A stretch of DNA of 64,000 nucleotides from contig JACRBL010000062.1 of NCBI GenBank assembly GCA_016234485.1, positions 50,999-114,998 on the forward strand. The letters run 5' to 3'. This document shows, one piece after another, positions 24,969 to 32,502 of the stretch. The stretch's first letter is position 1, and every line of letters begins with the position of its first letter. This stretch comes from Chloroflexota bacterium. GTDB taxonomy: Bacteria; Chloroflexota; Anaerolineae; Anaerolineales; Villigracilaceae. The position numbers and the translations under genes are program-made. Under the pieces are notes generated by a model that was not told the DNA's origin, made no database searches, and was given only the letters and a program-made list of their open reading frames with translations.

Positions 24969-26518
24969 GAATTCTCCTTGTCTGCTTCAAGGACGGTGAC
25001 GTTTTGTCCTGCGTATTTTTCGTACAAGTCGCTACGCCGCTTTCTCCAGGCGTCGAGTCCGCCGCGCAGGTTGGTGATTTTTTTGAAGCCTTGCGCTTTC
25101 AGATAATACGAGATCATCACCGAAAGCCCGCCGCCCGGGCAATACACCAGAATCTGCTTATCGCGTGGAAATTGTTTCAAGTATCGTTCGACATGGAGCG
25201 GATTGACTTCATGCGAGTTTGGCAATCCCTTGGCTCGTTTCCGGTCGTCCGGCGGACGCACATCGAGGATGAACGTTTTTTCATCGAACAGAATGGATTC
25301 GTTCAATTGCGCAGGCGCGAGCATGTTGACGTAGGATGTTCGCCCTTCGATATAATCTCGCGCCACCCGCGCCACATACTGGATGTCGCCCGCGGACGTG
25401 TCGTGCCCGAGGCTGATGCGGATGGTCTCGCGCGCGGCCTGGTCGGATACGCCGATCGCTTTCAGGACGTGGGAGGGGGTGTCTTCGCCCGTGCTGCACG
25501 CCGACCCGGCCGAGACGGCGATGCCGCGAAAATCCAGCATGCCCATCAGCCCGGCATTGTCCACCCCGGGGAAGGTGACGCTGAGTGTGTTGGGCAGACT
25601 GTCCGCGTCTGCCTCTGGCGAATTGATCACGCAGTCTGGTTTGATCTCCTTGAGGCGCTGAATCAATTGTCCTTTCAATGCGCGGATGCGCCCCGCGTCC
25701 GCCAGGAGTTTTTCCACATCCTGACAGGCCGCGCCGAACCCAACGATGTTGTGGACGCTTTCCGTGCCAGCCCGCAGTCCGCTTTCCTGATGGCCGCCAT
25801 GCAGGAACGGTGCGAACGGACTGCCCTGCTTGACGTACAGCGCGCCGATGCCTTTCGGTCCGTACAGTTTATGCGCTGAAAACGTGGCGTAATCCACATC
25901 CCAGGCGTGGAGATCAATCGGGATTTTTCCCAGCGCCTGCACGCAGTCTGTGAGTACCAGCGCGCCATGTCCACGGGCGATTTTCGTCACAGCCTTGAGG
26001 TCTTGAATGACGCCGGTCTCGTTGTTGGCTAACATGCAACAGACCAGAAAGGTATCGTCATCCACCTGCTTCTCCAATTCGGCGAGCAGGACGCGACCCT
26101 TGTCGTCCACGGGGCAGAATTCGACAACCACTCCTTGAGATTCCAAATGCGCCAGCGTATTCATCACCGACGGATGCTCAATGGGCGTGGAAATGATCTT
26201 CTTCCTCTGCGGGTAAAAGTGGGCAGTGACCGATTTGAGTACGGCATTGTTGGCTTCGGTCGCGCAGGAAGCAAAAATGACCTCGGACGGGTTGGCGTGA
26301 ATCGCCTTTGCAAGGTGTTGACGGGCGTCCTCCAACAACTCCGCCGATTTTCTCCCCGCTCCATAAAACGACGATGGGTTGCCGTAATGATATTTTAACG
26401 CCCGGCTCGTTTTGCTCAGAACGCGACTGCTGATCGGCGTGGTCGCGTTGTGGTCGAGATAGACCCGCCGATTGAAGCGAATCAGATATTTCAAGAATTC
26501 GAAGTATTTGATTTCCAT
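24965..26518 (-). CDS. Cysteine desulfurase fused to a C-terminal rhodanese domain
   Basis: 517 residues. Residues 1-390 are a NifS/IscS-type PLP desulfurase: YLDHNATTPIS at the N-terminus, ATEANNAVLKSV, the Schiff-base lysine in TFSAHKLYGPKGIGAL and the sulfur-accepting Cys in SAGSACSTGED. Residues about 405-500 form a rhodanese domain with DVRPPDDRKRAKGLPNSHEV and the active Cys in LVYCPGGGLSVM. The fusion suggests that the persulfide made by the first domain is handed to the second. Ends 4 bases into the oxidoreductase start. Confidence 0.9.
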   Translation of the reverse strand: MEIKYFEFLKYLIRFNRRVYLDHNATTPISSRVLSKTSRALKYHYGNPSSFYGAGRKSAELLEDARQHLAKAIHANPSEVIFASCATEANNAVLKSVTAHFYPQRKKIISTPIEHPSVMNTLAHLESQGVVVEFCPVDDKGRVLLAELEKQVDDDTFLVCCMLANNETGVIQDLKAVTKIARGHGALVLTDCVQALGKIPIDLHAWDVDYATFSAHKLYGPKGIGALYVKQGSPFAPFLHGGHQESGLRAGTESVHNIVGFGAACQDVEKLLADAGRIRALKGQLIQRLKEIKPDCVINSPEADADSLPNTLSVTFPGVDNAGLMGMLDFRGIAVSAGSACSTGEDTPSHVLKAIGVSDQAARETIRISLGHDTSAGDIQYVARVARDYIEGRTSYVNMLAPAQLNESILFDEKTFILDVRPPDDRKRAKGLPNSHEVNPLHVERYLKQFPRDKQILVYCPGGGLSVMISYYLKAQGFKKITNLRGGLDAWRKRRSDLYEKYAGQNVTVLEADKENS

Positions 26519-26603
26519 TGGATTTCCTTATTCTAGAACAGGTTACCAGCGCTTGCATTTCCACGCATCAGATATTCCAATCATATTGCGTGTCATTATT
26601 CGC

Positions 26604-27020
26604 CTATTTTGAATGGCTTCTGAGACGGCGCGCTATCAGATATCCGATTATCACACTCACAAGGCTTGACCAAACGTCAAGCCAATCAAAAGTGTATTTA
26701 ATTCTTTGCAGTATTCCAGGCCTCGGAATGAGCTGTGCGAATTCCAGACCAAGGGCTACTGCCATGACTAGAAGAGTCAGTTGAAGTAGAGTCAACCTCG
26801 ACAGCTTGCCGGAACTGGAAAGAAGTAAGAATAACAATCCAGCAGGCCCGAGAACGCTTGGGGCAATCCCTATGAAAAAATTGGTCTCAATATTTCCTTC
26901 TGCCCCACGGATTGCCTTGATTGGTATGATCAACAACAAACAGGTTGTTCCCATCCAACCAAAGAGGCGACTCAATGTTGCTCGATTGTTGTCTGAGTTT
27001 CTTGTATTTTGCATGGTCAT
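26604..27020 (-). CDS. VanZ-like membrane protein
   Basis: 138 residues with four membrane helices. The segment LEFAQLIPRPGILQRIKYTF, followed by DWLDVWSSLVSVIIGYLIA, is the VanZ/YdjX-like signature (E..Q..........D...N..G). Function unknown in general; some members affect glycopeptide susceptibility. Codon use is more AT-rich than neighbours. It stands alone between the desulfurase and LysE genes. Confidence 0.65.
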   Translation of the reverse strand: MTMQNTRNSDNNRATLSRLFGWMGTTCLLLIIPIKAIRGAEGNIETNFFIGIAPSVLGPAGLLFLLLSSSGKLSRLTLLQLTLLVMAVALGLEFAQLIPRPGILQRIKYTFDWLDVWSSLVSVIIGYLIARRLRSHSK

Positions 27021-27067
27021 TCAATTCAATCAATTTTAATTTTGCAACAGGCCGCACACCTATAGGA

Positions 27068-27706
27068 TTACCGTAGTTTCATGAACGCCAGACGCGCGCC
27101 TAGAACGAACAAGACGCCGCCGCTTAACCAGCGCAGGGTTGTTGTGTATCGAGGCCGATTCGACGCCCATGCTCCAACTGCCCCTGCGAAATAGCCGACC
27201 GAAATAAGAAAGATCAGCCCGAAGAGCGCGAATGTCAGGCCCAGGATCGTCATTTGCAGGGTTATCTGCCCGCCTTCTTGATTCACAAATTGCGGCAGGA
27301 ACGCCAGAAAGAAGACAGCAATCTTGGGATTAAGGACATTCGAGAGAACTCCCTGCCAGAAAAGCGATCTGGAATTGGCGTCCGCGGACGAAGATTGAGG
27401 GTTGAAGGCGCTTTTATTCTGCCAAGTTATGATGCTGAGATAGATCAAATAGATTGCGCCAAGATATTTGACCATGAGAAAGGCGAGCGCCGATGTTTGG
27501 AAGATCAAGGTCGTGCCAAATGCCGTGGCCGTGGTGTGTACCAGAATCCCGCAAACGACGCCAATTGCTGATACGATGCCGGCTCTGCGCCCATGAGCCA
27601 TTCCGCGGGTGATTACATACAGCATATCGGGACCCGGGGCGAGGATCAGCGCCCACGAGATGCCAACGAACAGGGCAAAACTGGCTGGCTCAATCATCGA
27701 ATTCAT
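27068..27706 (-). CDS. LysE family amino-acid exporter
   Basis: 212 residues, six membrane helices. The family motif lies near the N-terminus (GISWALILAPGPDMLYVITRG in two parts), followed by GVVCGILVHTTA and the conserved NPKIAVFFLAFLPQFV. Exports amino acids or homoserine-lactone-like metabolites in the family; the substrate here is not known. Confidence 0.9.
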   Translation of the reverse strand: MNSMIEPASFALFVGISWALILAPGPDMLYVITRGMAHGRRAGIVSAIGVVCGILVHTTATAFGTTLIFQTSALAFLMVKYLGAIYLIYLSIITWQNKSAFNPQSSSADANSRSLFWQGVLSNVLNPKIAVFFLAFLPQFVNQEGGQITLQMTILGLTFALFGLIFLISVGYFAGAVGAWASNRPRYTTTLRWLSGGVLFVLGARLAFMKLR

Positions 27707-27751
27707 CCAATGTCAGAGTGAATTTTACCGTCGAGCATCTGCGATCAGGGG

Positions 27752-27943
27752 TCAGGCAGGCGCGACTGCGCGCCGATTCCATTGTTGAGCGTTGACGCCT
27801 TTGGTTAGAAACCACAGGATTTGCGACACACTCCCGATAATAACCATCTGCGCGATGATTCCCGCGGCGATGACGATCAGATAGAGCAGCCCGGTACTCC
27901 GTGCCAGGAATTGCGGCGAGGTTTCAATCGTGCGGTTTGCCAT
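27752..27943 (-). pseudogene. DUF4386 gene remnant with an internal deletion
   Basis: 63 codons. The first 35 residues (MANRTIETSPQFLARSTG, then a membrane helix) match the start of DUF4386 proteins, and the last part (WFLTKGVNAQQW) matches their very end (compare WFLIKGVNAP in the intact gene at 28987-29520). The roughly 150 residues between are missing. The frame was kept, so a small two-helix protein might be made, but I read it as a deletion remnant. Confidence 0.65.
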
Positions 27944-27983
27944 GTGGGTTTCTCCTGAGTTTAATGCAAATGAGACGCGCGAT

Positions 27984-28946
27984 TCATCTCATCGCGACGA
28001 TGATCTTCCCGCTTGCGTGACCCGCGCCGAGGTGGCGCATGGCGTCGGCAACCTGCGCGAAGGGATAGGTCTTCTCCACAAACGGCTTGACCTTGCCGCT
28101 TTCGAGCATTTCCTTCAAGACCTGTATATCCTCGCGGTTGAATTGCGCGACGAAAAAAAAGAACTTCTGACTCGCCCCAAGCATCGCTAGCCGCGTCTTG
28201 ACCAAAAGACTGAGTGGACCGACCAGGGGTGTCCTCGGCCCTCCGGCAAGAACAAAGGCGGCGTTTGGTTTGAGTACGCGCTTGTAGTCTGACCACGACC
28301 TGCTCCCGTTGGCATTAAATAACAAGTCATATTTCTGGCCGCCGCGCGTGAAATCCTCTTTGGTGTAATCGAAGACGTGATCCGCTCCTAATCGGCGGGC
28401 TCGTTCAACGTTTTTTGTGCTGCACACCGCGGTCACTTCGGCGCCGAAGGCCTTCGCGACCTGTACCGCAAACGAACCTACACCACCTGACGCGCCGTGG
28501 ATGAGAACCTTCTGCCCTGGTTGAATTTTTCCATGGTCGCGAAGACCCTGCAGTGCGGTGATTCCCGCCGTCGGGACAGCCGCCGCTTCCTCGAATGTGA
28601 CGTTGGCGGGTTTGTGCGCGATTGCCTTGCGGACGGTGACGTATTCGGCGAACGCTCCACTCCTACCCCCGAAAACCTCATCGCCGGGTTTGAAGTCGGT
28701 GACGTTTTTGCCGACCGCCTCCACCACCCCTGCAAAGTCCGTGCCGAGGCGGGTGTCCTTCGGTTTGAAGAATCCACTGCCGAGGCGGGCGAGGAACAGG
28801 CCGGTCATGGTGTACCACTCTGCGATGTTCACTGAAGAAGCGTGGACCCTGACCAACGCCTCGTCATCCTTGGGAGTCGGTTTGTCCAAGTCCACAAGTC
28901 TCAAAACATCCGGCGAGCCATATTGGGGGTAAGTAACTGCTTTCAT
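27984..28946 (-). CDS. NAD(P)-dependent quinone oxidoreductase-like dehydrogenase
   Basis: 320 residues from the ATG at 28944-28946, which follows an AGGTG ribosome site; a longer frame to 29000 adds no conserved residues. Medium-chain dehydrogenase: FAGVVEAVGKNVTDFKPGDE, nucleotide-binding HGASGGVGSFAVQVAKAFG and LGADHVFDYTKEDFTRGG. No zinc ligands. Same family as the gene at 24000-24968, sharing the tail pattern ASGKIIVAM. Flanked by an intact and a deleted DUF4386 gene, suggesting duplication of a DUF4386-oxidoreductase pair. Confidence 0.88.
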   Translation of the reverse strand: MKAVTYPQYGSPDVLRLVDLDKPTPKDDEALVRVHASSVNIAEWYTMTGLFLARLGSGFFKPKDTRLGTDFAGVVEAVGKNVTDFKPGDEVFGGRSGAFAEYVTVRKAIAHKPANVTFEEAAAVPTAGITALQGLRDHGKIQPGQKVLIHGASGGVGSFAVQVAKAFGAEVTAVCSTKNVERARRLGADHVFDYTKEDFTRGGQKYDLLFNANGSRSWSDYKRVLKPNAAFVLAGGPRTPLVGPLSLLVKTRLAMLGASQKFFFFVAQFNREDIQVLKEMLESGKVKPFVEKTYPFAQVADAMRHLGAGHASGKIIVAMR

Positions 28947-28986
28947 GAAAATCACCTGTTGAAATTTATACCACGTAGTAACGACT

Positions 28987-29520
28987 TCAGTCGTTACCAA
29001 CGAAAACCTTCGGCGCGTTGACTCCCTTGATAAGGAACCACAGCGCCAACCCCACTTCGAAGAACAACATCGGCATCCACACGATCCACGTGACCGCTCC
29101 CGACCAGCTCATCGTCCCGCCGAAGAGACCGCCAAGTTGCAGAGGCAGTAGCGCCGTCAGCAGGGCCGAGGCGATGACGCCCAGCCAGGCCAGCCCGATC
29201 GGGATGACCCGCCCGCGCAGGAGCAGGATGCTGAAGAACAGGCTTCCCACCGCGAAGAAGGCCGCGCTTTCGTCATGCACCGCTTCCATGATTCGGCAGG
29301 TCAACGCCAGCAGGGCGAGGGCGGGACCGTGCTCGCGGGTCAGCAGGTAAAGGGTCACGCCCAACACGAGCGCGGACAGGTTTTGGAGGAAGTAGAGCAA
29401 GTTGATGATGGGGGTATCGCTCCCCAGCGACAGGCTGGTGATCCCCGCCACGATATAGAAAAAGAAGGCGATGCCTGCGACTCGAGCATACGTTGTGTAT
29501 GAATTGGAATGACTGTTCAT
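28987..29520 (-). CDS. DUF4386 membrane protein
   Basis: 177 residues from the ATG at 29518-29520 (GGAG upstream). About six membrane helices, with YARVAGIAFFFYIVAGI at the N-terminus, AVHDESAAFFAVGSLFFSIL in the middle and WFLIKGVNAP at the end, all typical of DUF4386. Function unknown. Starts 11 bases after the sulfurtransferase stop, so the two are in one operon. Confidence 0.78.
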   Translation of the reverse strand: MNSHSNSYTTYARVAGIAFFFYIVAGITSLSLGSDTPIINLLYFLQNLSALVLGVTLYLLTREHGPALALLALTCRIMEAVHDESAAFFAVGSLFFSILLLRGRVIPIGLAWLGVIASALLTALLPLQLGGLFGGTMSWSGAVTWIVWMPMLFFEVGLALWFLIKGVNAPKVFVGND

Positions 29521-29531
29521 TGGAGCGTCTC

Positions 29532-30374
29532 CTACTTTACGGTTGCCTCGGGCTGAGGTTGCAACCAGACTTCCCACTTTCCATCGCCGACGGTGGGCAT
29601 TTTTTCGGCGAGCCATTCATACAGCGAACCATCGTAGACCGCGACGTTTTCATGTCCCGTCAGCAGGTGCGCCGCGGCGTTAACTGCCGCCGCGATCCCG
29701 CCGCCGCAGTAGGTGATGATGCGTTTGCGTTGGGACAGAGACTCCAGGCGAAGCGCGAGCGTTTCATCAGGCTGGAAATAATCCATGCCCTGCACCATAT
29801 CGCCCTGCATCAAATCTATGCAGGAAAGGTTAATCGAGCCGGGGATGTGTTTGGCTTCGTAGCTGGCAGGCATTAACACGTTCACGATGGCGACATCTTC
29901 CGACTCCATGGATGCCAAAATCTCCTCTTTGCTGGCGAACATGCCAGGGACGAAATGCGGCTCGAACGTTGAAGGCTCGTAGTGTCGGGCTTCCATTTCG
30001 ATGAGACCTCCCGCGTTTTTCCACGCGGTGATGCCTCCATTGAGAATCCGCACCTTGTTGTGGCCCGCGTAGCGGAGTACCCACCAGGCGCGGACGGCAT
30101 AGGGGAGCATCCCACAGGCATAAACAATTACCTCCGAATCGTTCGAGATGCCCGCGTTGCCGATCTGTGTGGTAAGCAGTTCCTCGGGCGAAATTGTGCA
30201 CATGTACGGGCTGTTGGAATCTGAAAACTTCGCGTGGTCAAAATACGCCGCGCCGGGGATGTGGCCTTGCAGGTACATATCATCCACGATGGTGGCGTCG
30301 AAGATGCGGAGATTCGGGTTGTTGATCTTCGTCAACAGTTCGTCCGCTTCGATCAGGATTTCGTTTCGGTTCAT
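29532..30374 (-). CDS. Sulfurtransferase (thiosulfate/3-mercaptopyruvate type)
   Basis: 280 residues: two rhodanese domains in tandem. The N-terminal inactive domain has LRIFDATIVDDMYLQGHIPG and YFDHAKFSD; the C-terminal domain carries the active cysteine in IITYCGGGIAAAVNAA followed by VAVYDGSLYEWL. Transfers sulfur from thiosulfate or 3-mercaptopyruvate to a thiol acceptor. The ATG at 30372-30374 is preceded by GGAGG; an upstream extension lacks family residues. Confidence 0.9.
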   Translation of the reverse strand: MNRNEILIEADELLTKINNPNLRIFDATIVDDMYLQGHIPGAAYFDHAKFSDSNSPYMCTISPEELLTTQIGNAGISNDSEVIVYACGMLPYAVRAWWVLRYAGHNKVRILNGGITAWKNAGGLIEMEARHYEPSTFEPHFVPGMFASKEEILASMESEDVAIVNVLMPASYEAKHIPGSINLSCIDLMQGDMVQGMDYFQPDETLALRLESLSQRKRIITYCGGGIAAAVNAAAHLLTGHENVAVYDGSLYEWLAEKMPTVGDGKWEVWLQPQPEATVK

Positions 30375-30488
30375 GGCTGGGCCTCCAGTGATTTGTTGAT
30401 GCCCACACTTTATCAATTCAATGTGGAGGAATTATGGAGGGGTTGATCAGGGATTGTGGATAAGTTTTGTCCCCGCCGTACCTTTTGT

Positions 30489-31481
30489 TCAGCGCGCCAG
30501 CGTGGCCGCGAGGCTGAGGATTAGCAATCCCATCGAAACCCAGGCCAGGAGCGAATCGGACGAGATGGTTTGAAAGTCGAGCGCGGGCGCGGGCTGGCGA
30601 ATGGAGCCGAGCGGCCCGGTGGGAATGTCGCGCGTACCGAACAGGTTGGCGCGGAACTCGTCCACGCTGGCGGGGCGCTCATCGGGATGGAGCGACATGG
30701 CGCGCAGGATGGCGCGTTCGGTGCGGACGCTCACCTCAGGGTTGACCTGTCGAAGCGGGACAAGCCGCGTCGGGTCCAGGAAGCGGACGCGGGCCTCGGC
30801 GGGCGGTTCGTTCGTCAGCAGGTGGTAGAGCGTCGCGCCCAGAGCGTAGATGTCGGAGCGGATGTCGGTGTGGGCGCTGTCGCCGCCGTATTGTTCGAGC
30901 GGGGTGTAGAGCGCGGTTCCCTGTCCCTGAATGACCGTGATGGTTACTTCGTCGGGCGCAAGCACTTTCACGAGTCCGAAGTCCACCAGCTTCACCATTC
31001 CGCTGGGCGTCACTTTCAGGTTGCTGGGTTTGATATCGCGATGAACGATGGGCGGTTGCTGGCTGTGCAGGTAAATGAGCGCGTCGGAAATTTGATTGGC
31101 CCAGTTCAGCACATTTTCTTCCGACGTGAATTGTTTTTGTTTGCGGGCTTCGAGCATGATGGCGCGCAAGTCTTTGCCTGGCACGTAGTCCATCACGAGG
31201 TAGTCGCGTTTTTCGATGGAGAAAAAATCGGAGACCTTCGGCAGGTTGTGGTGGTCGAGGCGCGCCAAAACAGTGGCCTCGCGCAGGAACTGGTCACGGG
31301 CCTCCTGTAAAATATGTTCGGGAAGGGCGCGGTCGTATTCGACTTCTTTAAGGGCGCAAAAACGTCCCTCGAGCCGCAGGTCGTCGGCGAGGTAAATGTT
31401 GCCCATACCGCCCTGTCCGATCTGTTCACGGATTCGGTAGCGGCCGCGCAAGGTCTCCCCTGGTTTGGCAGGGAACGACAT
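30489..31481 (-). CDS. Ser/Thr protein kinase with C-terminal membrane anchor
   Basis: 330 residues from the ATG at 31479-31481 (GGAG upstream). Complete Hanks-type kinase: IGQGGMGNIYLA (P-loop), ALKEVEY (ATP lysine), VHRDIKPSNLKV (catalytic loop, about 143-154), DFGLVKV (metal-binding) and TPLEQYGGD in place of APE. A tail of about 60 residues ends in one membrane helix (LLAWVSMGLLILSLAATLA), so the kinase faces the cytoplasm and has no external sensor. Divergent from an FHA-winged-helix regulator, its likely substrate. Confidence 0.92.
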   Translation of the reverse strand: MSFPAKPGETLRGRYRIREQIGQGGMGNIYLADDLRLEGRFCALKEVEYDRALPEHILQEARDQFLREATVLARLDHHNLPKVSDFFSIEKRDYLVMDYVPGKDLRAIMLEARKQKQFTSEENVLNWANQISDALIYLHSQQPPIVHRDIKPSNLKVTPSGMVKLVDFGLVKVLAPDEVTITVIQGQGTALYTPLEQYGGDSAHTDIRSDIYALGATLYHLLTNEPPAEARVRFLDPTRLVPLRQVNPEVSVRTERAILRAMSLHPDERPASVDEFRANLFGTRDIPTGPLGSIRQPAPALDFQTISSDSLLAWVSMGLLILSLAATLAR

Positions 31482-31661
31482 GATATGGTCTCCAAAGGCG
31501 GGGTGCAGAAAAATAAATTTCGGCGTGTTCTGCACAGAAACGCGCTTTTCTGCTATATTATAAACGTCTTTGGGAATTTCTCCATTGCAACCAGATGAAA
31601 GGGATAAAAGCGCTTTATTCCGCCCACCGCAAGCGAACCGATTTATTTATGAGACGCACTC

Positions 31662-32315
31662 ATGCCTGAAAAAACAGATGAATTTCCCTTATTGATCGCG
31701 CAGGAAGGACCGTTGAAAGGTCAGCGCTGGTCCATTTCGCGCGCCCTCGTGCTTGGGCGCGATCACTCGTGCGACGTGGTCATCGCCGACCGACAGGTCT
31801 CGCGTTACCATGCCCGCCTCACGCCTACCGCTGAAGGCATCATCCTCGAAGATATGGGAAGCAAAAACGGCACGCATTGCAACGGCGAAGCCCTCTCATC
31901 GCCCATCGTGCTTCAAGATGGAGACGCCATCCAAGTTTCGCTCGCGCAAGAGTTCACCTTCCTCACCTCCGATTCCACCATGCCGCTCGGAGAAAGCGCG
32001 GGCAAGCCGGGTCGCCTGATGATGGACTTGCGCTCGCGGCGCGTGTGGGTGAACCAACAACAGGTTTTGCCCTCGCTCTCCGCGCAACAATTCAAACTCT
32101 TGTGGATGCTCTACGAGCGACAGGGACAGGTGATCAACCGCGCCGATCTCGTCTCGACGGTGTGGGGCGAGGACCAATCGGTCGGCGTCTCGGACCAGGC
32201 GCTGGACGCGCTCATCCGACGCCTGCGCGACCGCCTGTCCGCGCTCGACCCGAAGCATCAATACATTGACACGGTGCGCGGTCACGGCATTCGGCTCGAT
32301 AATCCGCCCGTCTAA
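31662..32315 (+). CDS. FHA domain plus winged-helix transcription regulator
   Basis: 217 residues. N-terminal FHA domain (about 10-100): LVLGRDHSCDVVIADRQVSRYHA, then ILEDMGSKNGTHCNGE, containing the Arg, Ser, His and Asn that bind phosphothreonine. C-terminal OmpR/PhoB-like winged helix (about 115-215): LSAQQFKLLWMLYERQGQV, LDALIRRLRDRL and TVRGHGIRL. No receiver domain. Predicted to bind DNA under control of threonine phosphorylation, probably by the adjacent divergent kinase. Confidence 0.9.
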   Translation: MPEKTDEFPLLIAQEGPLKGQRWSISRALVLGRDHSCDVVIADRQVSRYHARLTPTAEGIILEDMGSKNGTHCNGEALSSPIVLQDGDAIQVSLAQEFTFLTSDSTMPLGESAGKPGRLMMDLRSRRVWVNQQQVLPSLSAQQFKLLWMLYERQGQVINRADLVSTVWGEDQSVGVSDQALDALIRRLRDRLSALDPKHQYIDTVRGHGIRLDNPPV

Positions 32316-32326
32316 AACTTCTCAGG

Positions 32327-32502
32327 TATAATCCCGCCCATGATTTACGATTTTCAAGTTGGCGCCTCTCCACTTTGCATTGGCGCGCGCGGTTTCATTG
32401 CCGAGGGGCTTCCTTGAATCGCGCCTGTTTGTTGAGTAAATCGTTTTGATTTCTTCACGCCGCAGGTGACTGCGGCGTTTTTTTATTTCCACGGAACCCA
32501 CC
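32327..32502 (+). promoter_or_regulatory. Possible leader with upstream ORF and attenuator before the ABC-F gene
   Basis: A -10 box TATAAT (32327-32332) is followed 7 bases later by an ATG that opens a 25-codon ORF (32340-32417, ending LP-stop) with no room for a ribosome site, so it would be leaderless. Then ACGCCGCAG (32457-32465) pairs with CTGCGGCGT (32470-32478) and a run of T, ending 18 bases before the ABC-F start. The hairpin could simply terminate the FHA gene, but -10, short ORF, terminator and ABC-F gene is the layout of ribosome-mediated attenuation known for antibiotic-resistance ABC-F genes. Confidence 0.45.
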
